Origin: Lewinella sp050633125
GTDB lineage: Bacteria > Bacteroidota > Bacteroidia > Chitinophagales > Saprospiraceae
NCBI RefSeq assembly: GCF_050633125.1
Contig: NZ_JBOEFX010000010.1
Coordinates: forward strand, 1 to 64,000
Direction of reading: 5' to 3'
Length of the DNA: 64,000 bases
Shown here: positions 25,888-34,374 of the stretch, piece after piece
How the letters are laid out: each line of letters opens with the position of its first letter
Position numbering within the stretch: the stretch's first letter is position 1
Program-made: the position numbers and the translations under genes
The notes under the pieces: model-generated
The model's input: only the letters and a program-made list of their open reading frames with translations
Databases searched by the model: none
What the model was told of the DNA's origin: nothing

Positions 25888-28539
25888 ATGCTGATCCAAT
25901 TCTCAATTCATTACCAAACAAAGTGGGGACAACAGGTTTTTGTCCGTACCAATCAAAGTCATCAACCAACCATTGCGCTGGAATACCAGGATGCGGGTTG
26001 GTGGAAAGGAACCTGGGAAACGGATAAGCTTCCCGCTAATTTCACCTACAGATACCAAGTGCGTGATGGCCAGGGGAATATAGAGGAAGAACTGGCTATT
26101 GATCGGACGTTCAAGGTTGCTAAGGTGCAAAACCTATTGCTGGAAGACAGTTGGCGTTCTCGGGAGCTTCCTTCTGTAGCGCTTCACGCATCTGCTTTTG
26201 AAAAAGTCATTTTTAAGCCTGCAAAACAACGCAAAGCTCCCGCCTGTCGCAAGGCTGTTGGTAAGATAAAAGTACAGTTTCAGATGCTCCAGGTACGGAT
26301 ACCTTCGCATTTGCAATTAGGTATAGTTGGCAACACCAAAGCGCTGGGTAACTGGCAACCCGAGGATGCCTTGCTATTGGGTAACACAGACTATCCGCTT
26401 TGGCAAGCAGCAGTGATGCTTTCTCCCGGCCAGCACCTGGAATACAAATACGTACTCATTGATCTCAAAACCAAAGAAGTGGTTACCTGGGAGGCAGGCC
26501 CAAATCGGGTCTACAATGTACCTTATGGCCCGGATGCGATAATAAAAACAGATAGTAGCTTCGCGTTTGCTGAGGCCAACTGGAAAGGCGCAGGGGTAGC
26601 GATGCCTGTATTCTCGCTTCGTACCAACGAAAGTTTTGGCTGTGGCGAATTCACTGATTTGCATAAATTGGTGGATTGGGCAGAGAAGCTGGGAATGAGC
26701 ATGGTGCAAATCCTGCCAGTAAACGATACCATCGCTACGTATACTTGGGTGGATTCTTACCCTTATGCAGCTATTTCCGTATTTGCATTGCATCCGCTGT
26801 ACCTGAGTATTGATGATTTAGAACATACGCTTACCAAGGCTACGGTAGAAAAACAACGCAAAGCCCTCAACGCTCTGCCGGAGGTAGATTACGAGGCAGT
26901 GGTCAAATTTAAGTTGAATTATGCACGTAAAGTGTACAAAAAAGCCAAGGCAGCTTTCCTGAAAAGCGATGAGTTTGCCACCTTCTTCTCAGAAAATAAG
27001 CATTGGTTACAAGACTATGCAGCATTTTGCTACCTGCGTGATCAATACAGTACGCCTAACTTTACAGAATGGGAAACCCATCAGGTTTATGATGCAGTGG
27101 CTATTGCCGAACTAATAGATCCCAAGAGCAAAACCTACGATGAGGTCGCATTCCATTATTACCTACAGTTTCACCTGGATAAGCAACTGAAAGGTGCCGG
27201 AGATTATGCGCGAAGCAAAGGGGTAGTCTTAAAGGGAGATATTCCTATTGGCATCTACCGCTACAGTGCAGATGCTTGGGTCGCACCCGAATTGTACAAT
27301 ATGAATGGCCAAGCCGGTGCGCCACCGGATGACTTTGCCACAGAAGGCCAAAATTGGGGATTTCCTACCTACGATTGGGACGAGATGGCGAAAACAGATT
27401 ACCAGTGGTGGCGTCAGCGCTTTACGCAACTCAGCCGCTATTTCGATGCCTTCAGGATCGATCATATCCTCGGGTTTTTCCGTATTTGGGAAACACCTAT
27501 CGATCAAATAGAAGGGATTATGGGGCGCTTCAATCCCGCGTTGCCCGTGCAGCTAGATGAATTTTACCAGCGAGGAATCTACTTTGATTTCGACCGTTTC
27601 TGTCGTCCTTACATTACTACCGAGTTAGTACATGAAATCTTTGGAGAATATGCTGCTTACGTGCAAGACAACTTCCTGGAAGTCTTCCATAATCGACTGA
27701 AATTAAAAGATGCCTACGCTACCCAGCGCGAAATCAGAGCACATCTTTCACCAGCAGATCAACATTTGGAAAAGCGGTTGTTTTCTCTAGTAAGCAACGT
27801 TCTCTTCTTTGAAGTAGAAGGTGCTCAAGGTAGCCAGTTTCACCCACGCATCGATATGCAGAAGACTTGGTCTTTCCGTCTACTGGATGGCTATACCCAA
27901 GGGCAACTTACTGATGTGTACAACGATTACTTCTATCGCCGGCAAGAGGATTTTTGGCGCGAAAAAGGCATGACCAAGCTTCCTGCGATGAAGGAGGCCA
28001 CCAATATGTTGATTTGTGGAGAAGATTTGGGGATGGTTCCGAATTGTGTGCCAGAGGTTATGAAAGATCTAGGTATTCTTTCTCTGGAAATTCAGCGCAT
28101 GGCCAAGAATCCACAGACCGAGTTTTTGTCGGCAGCCGATATTCCTTATTGGTCAGTTTGTAGCCCGAGTACCCACGATATGTCACCCATCAGGCTCTGG
28201 TGGGAAGAAGAAACGCCCGAGCGCCGTCAGCGCTTCTGTAACCGTGAACTGGGCTGGTGGGGCGATGGCCCTGACACTTGTACGCCAGACTTGGCACAAG
28301 CCATCATCCTTCAGCACCTCAGTTGGCCAACCATGTGGGCGGTCTTCCCGCTACAGGATATGCTCGCCATTGATGGCGACCTCCGTCACCCGGATGCGGC
28401 CGCTGAGAGAATCAACATTCCGGCCATTACACAGCACTACTGGCGTTACCGGATGCACTTATCTATGGAGGATTTGCTTGCAGCGGATGACTACAATAAT
28501 CACTTCCGTGAAATGCTGGAAGAATCGGGGAGGGCTTAG
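25888..28539 (+). CDS. malQ: 4-alpha-glucanotransferase with two N-terminal CBM20 domains
   Basis: GH77 disproportionating enzyme of 883 residues that transfers glucan segments between maltooligosaccharides, cytoplasmic. Two starch-binding CBM20-type domains are at about 1-80 and 128-220 (the latter with GNTKALGNWQPEDALLL and HLEYKYVL), followed by the catalytic barrel. The catalytic residues are nucleophile Asp525 in AFRIDHILGFF, acid/base Glu712 in ICGEDLGMVP and stabiliser Asp764 in PSTHDMSPI. The layout and length match plant DPE2-type and Bacteroidota MalQ rather than the roughly 500-residue enterobacterial form. It stands alone, ended by a perfect hairpin terminator. Confidence 0.93.
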   Translation: MLIQFSIHYQTKWGQQVFVRTNQSHQPTIALEYQDAGWWKGTWETDKLPANFTYRYQVRDGQGNIEEELAIDRTFKVAKVQNLLLEDSWRSRELPSVALHASAFEKVIFKPAKQRKAPACRKAVGKIKVQFQMLQVRIPSHLQLGIVGNTKALGNWQPEDALLLGNTDYPLWQAAVMLSPGQHLEYKYVLIDLKTKEVVTWEAGPNRVYNVPYGPDAIIKTDSSFAFAEANWKGAGVAMPVFSLRTNESFGCGEFTDLHKLVDWAEKLGMSMVQILPVNDTIATYTWVDSYPYAAISVFALHPLYLSIDDLEHTLTKATVEKQRKALNALPEVDYEAVVKFKLNYARKVYKKAKAAFLKSDEFATFFSENKHWLQDYAAFCYLRDQYSTPNFTEWETHQVYDAVAIAELIDPKSKTYDEVAFHYYLQFHLDKQLKGAGDYARSKGVVLKGDIPIGIYRYSADAWVAPELYNMNGQAGAPPDDFATEGQNWGFPTYDWDEMAKTDYQWWRQRFTQLSRYFDAFRIDHILGFFRIWETPIDQIEGIMGRFNPALPVQLDEFYQRGIYFDFDRFCRPYITTELVHEIFGEYAAYVQDNFLEVFHNRLKLKDAYATQREIRAHLSPADQHLEKRLFSLVSNVLFFEVEGAQGSQFHPRIDMQKTWSFRLLDGYTQGQLTDVYNDYFYRRQEDFWREKGMTKLPAMKEATNMLICGEDLGMVPNCVPEVMKDLGILSLEIQRMAKNPQTEFLSAADIPYWSVCSPSTHDMSPIRLWWEEETPERRQRFCNRELGWWGDGPDTCTPDLAQAIILQHLSWPTMWAVFPLQDMLAIDGDLRHPDAAAERINIPAITQHYWRYRMHLSMEDLLAADDYNNHFREMLEESGRA

Positions 28540-28597
28540 GCTGGTTTTGAGCTAAATTTTAAAGTATAAACGAGGTTAGCTCGTCTAGGAAATGATT

Positions 28598-28641
28598 ATG
28601 ACCACTCAGACCGATATTTGGTCTGAGTGGTCATGTTTTTT
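28598..28641 (+). terminator. Intrinsic terminator of malQ
   Basis: A perfect 15-bp stem (ATGACCACTCAGACC at 28598-28612 with GGTCTGAGTGGTCAT at 28620-28634) and a seven-base loop are followed directly by GTTTTTTT. It lies between malQ and the convergent M20 peptidase gene. Confidence 0.85.
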
Positions 28642-28682
28642 TCAATAAAAACCCTTAAGTGCCTTGGTGATTCAAAAAAATC

Positions 28683-30110
28683 TTAGTTTCCAATCGGCGG
28701 CGGCCCTTCCGGCAAGATCGCTTCGTATTTGGCATCGCCTCTACGCTCTTTAAACTCCACCTTCATCTCTTCCACCAATTCCGGATTTTCGAAGAGATCG
28801 ACCATGGTCATTGATAGTGCTTTTGCAGCATAAACCATTCCTTTGTGGCCAATACTCATACCTCCACAAGCAACTACTGCCCACGAGTGCCAGGGCGTGT
28901 CTTTGGGGGCGGTGGTTACGCGCAGTCGTATTTCAGGCACCAGCCAGCTTACATCACCTACGTCGGTAGACCCACCACTCGGATTTGCCGCCGTTTCCTT
29001 GAAGGGTTGCACACTGCCATCAATACCTACCAATGGCTTGCCGGTGGCTTTTTGGATGCCCCGCCCAAAGGCAGCTTCTGCTTCGTCGTATTTAATGGGA
29101 CCTAGCAACTCCAGGTTAGCGTGCATCGCTGCACCTCCGGTGCGGTTGGGCAATACTTCGTGGAGGCCAGATACCAGCGTGATTTCGTAATCGACATTGG
29201 CCATAATCGCTGCACCTCTGGCAATCTCCTGCACGCGTTCCCATACAGGCATCATCCCTGCCCGATCGCGGTCGCGTACACGGACCCATATCTTGGCGTA
29301 GTCGGGTACTACATTGACCACATCGCCGGCTTGCTGCATATGGGTGTGGATGCGTACCGTAGGCTTGATGTGTTCGCGATAAGCATTGATTCCTGCCGAC
29401 ATCAGCTCCATCGCGTCTGAGGCACTGCGGCCGTTCCAGGGATCACCGGCAGCGTGTGCGGCCTGGCCACGGAATTCGACAACAAAATCTACCAGCGCCA
29501 GTGAGCTTTGCACATCGGCTTCAATACGCGAACTGGGGTGCCAGTCGAGGCACACATCCAGATCATCAAACATACCGGCCCTGGCCATGAAAAGCTTGCC
29601 GAAATATTTCTCTTCGGCCGGGGTGCCATAAAAACGGATGGTCCCCTTCAACTTGCCAGCAGCAATCAGTTCTTTGATAGCTACGGCTGCGCCCAGGCTA
29701 CCTGCACCAAAGAGGTTGTGCCCGCAGCCGTGCCCAGCGCCTCCTTCTTCAATAGGTGTCTTCTCGGGGTTTACATCCTGTGATAATCCAGGCAAGGCAT
29801 CAAATTCCCCAAGAATGCCGATGATAGGGTGGCCTTCACCAAATTCGGCAGTGAAGCCAGTGGGCATTTCTGCAACACCACGTTCTACACGAAAACCATT
29901 TTTTTCGGCGTAGCTAGCCAACAGCTCAGCCGAACCAGATTCCTCAAAGGCGGTTTCGGCTAAAGCCCAAATTTCGTCACTGATTTTTATTAAATCCTCC
30001 GATTGTGCTTCGATGGATGCAATGACGGCTGCTTTGGTATCAGAATTTTGTCCAAAACAAAATCCGCAGGTGTAAACCATTAGGCAGGTAAAAAGCGTTT
30101 TATTCATCAT
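28683..30110 (-). CDS. M20-family amidohydrolase/peptidase (AbgB-like)
   Basis: Zinc-dependent amidohydrolase of 475 residues with a signal peptide (MMNKTLFTCLMVYTCGFCFGQ), so probably periplasmic. M20D features: GEFDALPGLSQ near 101-110, the metal-binding GHGCGHNLFG (His127, Cys129, His131), PAEEKYFG (Glu-Glu pair), DWHPSS, and a dimerisation domain at about 210-330. The overall pattern (GGSTDVGDVSW near the end) is like aminobenzoyl-glutamate utilisation protein B. The physiological amide could be a folate catabolite or an N-acyl amino acid, which cannot be settled here. It is divergent from the rhodanese gene. Confidence 0.87.
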   Translation of the reverse strand: MMNKTLFTCLMVYTCGFCFGQNSDTKAAVIASIEAQSEDLIKISDEIWALAETAFEESGSAELLASYAEKNGFRVERGVAEMPTGFTAEFGEGHPIIGILGEFDALPGLSQDVNPEKTPIEEGGAGHGCGHNLFGAGSLGAAVAIKELIAAGKLKGTIRFYGTPAEEKYFGKLFMARAGMFDDLDVCLDWHPSSRIEADVQSSLALVDFVVEFRGQAAHAAGDPWNGRSASDAMELMSAGINAYREHIKPTVRIHTHMQQAGDVVNVVPDYAKIWVRVRDRDRAGMMPVWERVQEIARGAAIMANVDYEITLVSGLHEVLPNRTGGAAMHANLELLGPIKYDEAEAAFGRGIQKATGKPLVGIDGSVQPFKETAANPSGGSTDVGDVSWLVPEIRLRVTTAPKDTPWHSWAVVACGGMSIGHKGMVYAAKALSMTMVDLFENPELVEEMKVEFKERRGDAKYEAILPEGPPPIGN

Positions 30111-30166
30111 AATTGGATTGATGTATTTTTGTACAATACTTGTTCAAAGATTCCAAAATACAAATA

Positions 30167-30697
30167 ATGCAAGCTTTGCTAAAATATATCCGTTACGCTT
30201 TTACTTCCTTGTTCTTGTCTTTTATGGTCACTTCCTGCGCTACTGCACAGGAGGCTTCGGTCAAAAGTAACAGCTATGGTGTGATGCTGAAAACGCTGCT
30301 GTCTCACACGGTGCCTGAAATGAATGTGCCGGAGGCCGCTGAAAAGCTGGCAAATACGGTCTTCCTGGATGCTCGTGAACTTGAAGAATACGAAGTGAGC
30401 CATATTAAAGGTGCGCGTTTTGTAGGCTATGATCATTTTACGATGGAAGCCGTTGATGACGTTCCTAAAACGACGCCCATCATTGTCTACTGTTCGGTAG
30501 GGTATCGCAGCGAGAAAATTTCGGAGCAATTACTGGCGGCAGGCTTCGAAAGTGTTTCCAACCTTTATGGTGGTATCTTTGAGTGGAAAAATCAAGGGCA
30601 TGCTGTTGTTGATCAGGAAGGTGAGACGACAGACGCTGTTCATGCATTCAGCCGCACTTGGGGCATCTGGCTAAAAGAGGGAGATAAAGTGTATTAG
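30167..30697 (+). CDS. Rhodanese-like lipoprotein
   Basis: Envelope lipoprotein with a single rhodanese domain, 176 residues from the ATG at 30167; an in-frame TTG at 30140 is not favoured. The signal ends SFMVTSCA, giving a lipobox Cys. The rhodanese core runs from VFLDARELEEYEVSHIKGA to the active-site loop Cys109-Ser-Val-Gly-Tyr-Arg (VYCSVGYRSEK) and ends NLYGGIFEWKNQGH. The Cys is present, so sulfur-transfer activity is possible; donor and acceptor are unknown. Its C-terminal 30 residues (AVHAFSRTWGIWLKEGDKVY) are shared by periplasmic rhodaneses that act alone. Confidence 0.87.
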   Translation: MQALLKYIRYAFTSLFLSFMVTSCATAQEASVKSNSYGVMLKTLLSHTVPEMNVPEAAEKLANTVFLDARELEEYEVSHIKGARFVGYDHFTMEAVDDVPKTTPIIVYCSVGYRSEKISEQLLAAGFESVSNLYGGIFEWKNQGHAVVDQEGETTDAVHAFSRTWGIWLKEGDKVY

Positions 30698-30784
30698 TAT
30701 TCCGAAAAAAGCGAGACCTTTGTACTTTTCAACATGCTTGTAGGTCTTAATCCCCCCCCAATGCTTCAAGTCCCTAGTTATAAT

Positions 30785-31603
30785 ATGGTGTTTCGTACCA
30801 TGGTTTTTATTTTGGTAATCTTGTTCTCTTTTCAAGTGGCTCAAGCCCAAATGGGTATTGTAGTAGGCATTAATGGCCACCAGTTAGTAAAAGTCAATTT
30901 AGAGAATGGTGAACTAACGCCAATGCGCGATTTGAAGGGCCTTCCTGAGGGGGCAGAACTCCGTAATTTGGTCTACATCCCTCGCGATACAGCATTCTAT
31001 TCTACCCTAAATTTTCGTTCCAATCCTGAACTGATAAAAATCCGTGCTACCGGAGCTTGGGAAAGGGTAGGGGCGTTTACTGCCGAGAACAAATCGATCT
31101 ATTTTTGTGAAGGGCTCACCTATGATGAAACCAATGACCTGCTCTACCTTTCAGCAAGCTTGGATGGAACGATTCAGCAAGATAAAGTCTCGGAAGCAAT
31201 TTTGACGGTTAACCGTAAGAACGCTAAATGTGTCATGGTTGCTACTCTGCGGCAGGAGCCACCACCCAATGATTTTGATGAGATCGCCATGTTCCAAGGC
31301 CGACTATTTGGTTTAGATGGTCTTCCTGACCGGAAAACAACCTATATCTATCCTTTCTCTCCTGCTCAATTCGATGGACGAGAATTGTTTGCAGGTACCA
31401 AGCAAAATATTCCTTATTTCACCATGGATGATGTGGTTGTGGTGGGGCAGCTGCTCTATTTTCCTGATCACAAGACCCAAGGATGGTATTTCTTTGATCT
31501 GTTGGCTCGGCGTTGGCATCAAGTAGGCCAACTGCACGGTCCTGCTGCGATCCGACCCATCAAGCTTACGGGGTTGGCGTATCTTCCTTTGGCGCAAGCT
31601 TAG
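30785..31603 (+). CDS. Secreted protein of unknown function, beta-propeller-like
   Basis: The ATG at 30785 starts a signal peptide (MVFRTMVFILVILFSFQVAQ AQ), giving 272 residues; an upstream in-frame ATG at 30734 would add 17 residues before it. The mature part shows repeated strands of the type 'LVKVNLENGELTPMRDL', 'LLYLSASLDG' and 'LLYFPDHKTQGWYFFDL', suggesting a small propeller. There is no T9SS tail. The last 38 bp overlap the 3' end of the convergent xseB gene on the opposite strand. I do not recognise the family. Confidence 0.7.
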   Translation: MVFRTMVFILVILFSFQVAQAQMGIVVGINGHQLVKVNLENGELTPMRDLKGLPEGAELRNLVYIPRDTAFYSTLNFRSNPELIKIRATGAWERVGAFTAENKSIYFCEGLTYDETNDLLYLSASLDGTIQQDKVSEAILTVNRKNAKCVMVATLRQEPPPNDFDEIAMFQGRLFGLDGLPDRKTTYIYPFSPAQFDGRELFAGTKQNIPYFTMDDVVVVGQLLYFPDHKTQGWYFFDLLARRWHQVGQLHGPAAIRPIKLTGLAYLPLAQA

Positions 31604-31760
31604 CATTAAGATCACGCAGCTTTTTTTGGCAGTAGGTGAGCAATACCTCTGCCCGTTCACTTTTAGCGCTTAAAGCATCAATACTTACCTGCTCATTTTG
31701 CAATTCTTGCAAAATGGTTTGTAATTCAGTCAGTGCTTCTTCGTAACTCAATTCGTTCAT
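31566..31760 (-). CDS. xseB: Exodeoxyribonuclease VII small subunit
   Basis: Subunit of the ATP-independent single-strand exonuclease VII, 64 residues. The typical opening MNELSYEEALTELQTILQELQNE, followed by SERAEVLLTYCQKKLRDLNAKL, forms the helical hairpin that several copies use to decorate the large subunit. Its ATG overlaps the xseA stop (ATGA at 31757-31760), indicating translational coupling. The 3' end overlaps the convergent gene at 30785-31603 by 38 bp. Confidence 0.93.
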   Translation of the reverse strand: MNELSYEEALTELQTILQELQNEQVSIDALSAKSERAEVLLTYCQKKLRDLNAKLAPKEDTPTP

Positions 31761-33001
31761 TTTTTCTTGGTTTGGGGTGTAGTGTGGAGCGTTGTTGTTC
31801 CATCTTTTAAATGGAGTGTTACCTCTTCGTGTTGTGCAAGCTGACTACCCGCGCGGATGATTTCGTCTCCAACACTCAGCAATGCAAACCCCCTTTTGAG
31901 TTGGCCTTCAACACTGAGTAATTGATGAAACTGTTGCAGTTGCTCCAACTGGGCGGTGGCCTCATGCAGCCGTCGTCGTACCATCACGGGAAGTTGCTGG
32001 GTGTACTGTTCCAATTTCCAGGCTTCTTTTTGTAAAAGTTGCTTTTGTTGGAACTTCAGTTGCTCGCCAAGGTGTGCTAGTTCAAATGCTTTACGCTGTA
32101 CCAGTTGATTGGTTTGCTGTGCAATTGTTTGTCTTGCCCCAGCCAGTTGCTGATCCAGGTAGTGCAGGCGATCAATCAGGAAGTTAGCCGCTGCAGTCGG
32201 CGTTTTCAGTGCCGTATGGGCAACCATGTCCATAATCGATTGATCCGTTTCGTGGCCGATGCCACTAATGATGGGCAGCGTCATTTGGGCAGCAGCAAAG
32301 CACAATTCTTTCTCATCAAAGTCGGCAAGATCCATCCGTGCGCCGCCGCCGCGAATGATCACCACTGCGTCAAAACTATCCCGGCGGCGCTCAATGGTCC
32401 GCAACTGTCGGCGTATCTCGGGGCTGGCCTGTGTACCCTGCACTGCTGCCGGAAACAATTGCACCTCAAATTCATACCCATACGGATTGTCTCGCAATTG
32501 CGCCATAAAGTCTTGCCAGCCGGCTGCCGCCGGCGAGCTGATCACCGCTAGGCGCTGGGGCACCATAGCTAGGCGTAGCATCTTATTGGCTTGCAACAAA
32601 CCTGCTGCCGTCAATTCGTCAATCGTCCGCTGTCGTTGTTGGGCCATCACGCCCAAGGTGTAGTTGGCATCCAGGTCTTGCACCTGCAGCTGTAAACCAA
32701 ACCGCTCGTGAAAACTCACCTGCACTTGCAAATGCACCTCACGACCCGCTTGCAGCAGGTCCTTCAGCAGCAGCTTGTTGGTCCGTTGCCATTTATTGGC
32801 CGTGCGCGCCCATATCACGGCCTTGGCTTGTGCTGCGATCTCTTGGCCGTCCTCGGTTTTTTCCATCAAGGCCAGGTAGTAATGCCCACGCCGTTCGTCT
32901 ACCTCGGCTACCTCGGCCTTTACCCACACCGGTTCCGGTAGGTTCAACGCCACAAAACGGCGTATAAAAGTATTCAGCTCAAATAATCGATACGTTGACA
33001 T
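31757..33001 (-). CDS. xseA: Exodeoxyribonuclease VII large subunit
   Basis: Catalytic subunit of exonuclease VII, 414 residues from the ATG at 32999-33001 (MSTYRLFELN); the frame is open 15 codons further but the shorter start fits the family. It has an N-terminal OB fold (VWVKAEVAEVDERRGHYYLAL), the catalytic core with VISSPAAAGWQDF, VVIIRGGGARMDLADFDE and GIGHETDQSIMDMVAHTALKTPTAAANFL, and a long C-terminal coiled coil (about 265-370). It degrades single-stranded DNA in mismatch repair and recombination. It is the first gene of an xseA-xseB operon. Confidence 0.95.
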   Translation of the reverse strand: MSTYRLFELNTFIRRFVALNLPEPVWVKAEVAEVDERRGHYYLALMEKTEDGQEIAAQAKAVIWARTANKWQRTNKLLLKDLLQAGREVHLQVQVSFHERFGLQLQVQDLDANYTLGVMAQQRQRTIDELTAAGLLQANKMLRLAMVPQRLAVISSPAAAGWQDFMAQLRDNPYGYEFEVQLFPAAVQGTQASPEIRRQLRTIERRRDSFDAVVIIRGGGARMDLADFDEKELCFAAAQMTLPIISGIGHETDQSIMDMVAHTALKTPTAAANFLIDRLHYLDQQLAGARQTIAQQTNQLVQRKAFELAHLGEQLKFQQKQLLQKEAWKLEQYTQQLPVMVRRRLHEATAQLEQLQQFHQLLSVEGQLKRGFALLSVGDEIIRAGSQLAQHEEVTLHLKDGTTTLHTTPQTKKK

Positions 33002-33076
33002 CAGGCGAAGGTACTGCGGATCGCCAGATAGTAAAAACAGGAGCACTTATTTCCGTTAAATAACTAGGTGATTAAT

Positions 33077-33113
33077 CTGTGCAAATCTGTCAAATCCGTT
33101 TAATCTGCGTTCT
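33077..33113. repeat. Short 'AATCTGT' phrase
   Basis: Three to four imperfect repeats of a 10-13 bp unit (CTGTGCAAAT, CTGTCAAATC, CGTTTAATCTG) lie between the xseA start region and the end of the next gene. Phrases of this kind recur between genes in many bacteria; here it is one of several dispersed short-repeat types in the window. Confidence 0.4.
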
Positions 33114-33663
33114 ATTCTGCCTCAGTAGTACTACCCAACATACTCCAAATATCCAAAAACACCTTCACGGCCAGTACCGTCAACGCTACCGGTATCACAT
33201 TGTCGACCTCAAAGTGCTTGCTTACAAACATCGCCAATCCGCCGAGCACAATGCCAACGTGTAACCTGATCTGAAGCAGGAATACCTCTGCACCAGGCAA
33301 ATTCCCCTTGATAATCCGAAAACCTAAATGGAGAATCAGCAGCAATAAGCACAAATTGAATAGCTTGTCCTTAAACATCACAAGCCCCAGATTATCAATG
33401 ATTTGATCGCTATTTGATGCCAGTATGCCCAAAAAGACAATCACGAATACCCAATAAACAAAATAAGGAAACAATTGCCCCCACCGAGCTTCCTTTATGC
33501 CCAATCGCTTACTAATGAAAATATTCACAGCGGTACTCAATAGCCCTTCCCACCACCACAAATAAACAAGCGGAAATATCGGCCAGCCCAGCATTACTAT
33601 ACCATATAATAGGATGCCATTGCTAGCCAGCAAGTACATCCAGTTTTCATATTTTGCTTTCAT
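33112..33663 (-). CDS. Membrane protein (DUF6498-like, tentative)
   Basis: Integral membrane protein of 183 residues from the ATG at 33661-33663. A longer frame exists only by reading through the assembly gap, so the true start could lie upstream. It has about five hydrophobic helices. The first pair (LLASNGILLYGIVMLGW and PLVYLWWWEGLLSTAVNIF) resembles the start of DUF6498 proteins. A charged C-terminal tail ends STTEAE. No function is known. Part of its upstream region is missing from the assembly. Confidence 0.6.
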   Translation of the reverse strand: MKAKYENWMYLLASNGILLYGIVMLGWPIFPLVYLWWWEGLLSTAVNIFISKRLGIKEARWGQLFPYFVYWVFVIVFLGILASNSDQIIDNLGLVMFKDKLFNLCLLLLILHLGFRIIKGNLPGAEVFLLQIRLHVGIVLGGLAMFVSKHFEVDNVIPVALTVLAVKVFLDIWSMLGSTTEAE

Positions 33664-33704
33664 GCCACCAAGATCATTTTTTTTGGGAACATTAAATAAC
33701 GCTA

Positions 33705-33832
33705 NNNNNNNNNNNNNNNNNNNNNNNNNNNNNNNNNNNNNNNNNNNNNNNNNNNNNNNNNNNNNNNNNNNNNNNNNNNNNNNNNNNNNNNNNNNNNNNN
33801 NNNNNNNNNNNNNNNNNNNNNNNNNNNNNNNN
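33705..33832. other. Assembly gap (128 N)
   Basis: Unresolved bases between the divergent genes at 33112-33663 (minus) and 33890-34222 (plus). The true length may differ from 128. Both promoters, and possibly the N-terminus of the minus-strand gene, lie here. Confidence 0.95.
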
Positions 33833-33889
33833 GATTCTATGTAGATGTGTCTCGAAGTACACAAACAGTCATCATTAAATTTACTAACT

Positions 33890-34222
33890 ATGAGAATTCT
33901 CTCTGTTTTCTCCCACGGCAACGAAATCGCCATACGCAATACCATCTTAGGCAAAGAAAAGGTGTTCTATAACGACCGCGAAGTCAGCGGTAAGTACTCC
34001 TTCTTCGGTGCTACCCACACTTTCGAGATACAAGAAGGCCCCGACTGGGTAGAGTATATTGTTAAGGTTGGCTACAACAACCTTGGTGTCTCGGCCAACG
34101 TTTGGCGCAACGGCGAAATGCTTGTACGTGGCTTAGCTTCTTCGTGCGCAAGCCCCATCCCGCCTAAACGGCAAACCAATAGGCCCCAGGATACCACCAA
34201 TTATCACCACGATTTAGTTTAG
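33890..34222 (+). CDS. Small hypothetical protein
   Basis: 110 residues from the ATG at 33890 (MRILSVFSHGNEIAIRNTILGKE...). The frame extends upstream to 33845 near the assembly gap, but that extension has no convincing start. The pattern of alternating polar and hydrophobic strands (KVFYNDREVSGKYSFFGATH, TFEIQEGPDWVEYIVKVG) suggests a small beta-sandwich. There is no signal peptide. A hairpin terminator begins at its stop codon. Family not recognised. Confidence 0.65.
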   Translation: MRILSVFSHGNEIAIRNTILGKEKVFYNDREVSGKYSFFGATHTFEIQEGPDWVEYIVKVGYNNLGVSANVWRNGEMLVRGLASSCASPIPPKRQTNRPQDTTNYHHDLV

Positions 34223-34251
34223 GAATATTAGGTTACCTAATCCTAATTTTT
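34219..34251 (+). terminator. Terminator overlapping the stop of the preceding gene
   Basis: An outer arm TTAGG/CCTAA and an inner arm ATTAGG/CCTAAT (34227-34241, TTA loop) form a bulged stem, followed by TTTTT. It starts within the stop codon region of the 33890-34222 gene. Confidence 0.6.
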
Positions 34252-34374
34252 ACAATTAATCTGCTGTTTAGGTAAGAAATAACGACTGCGTTGTATCTTA
34301 CCACAGCGGACCTACCCTTGCGCAGGCATAGCTTGGCAAACATCGCACGCGCAGTAATTTAAAACGAAACCCTC

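Noticed and set aside
33112..33954. A 280-residue minus-strand frame running across the N gap
   Set aside because: The gap bases are unknown, and the part right of the gap lies antisense to another gene. Only the part from 33663 leftwards is supported.
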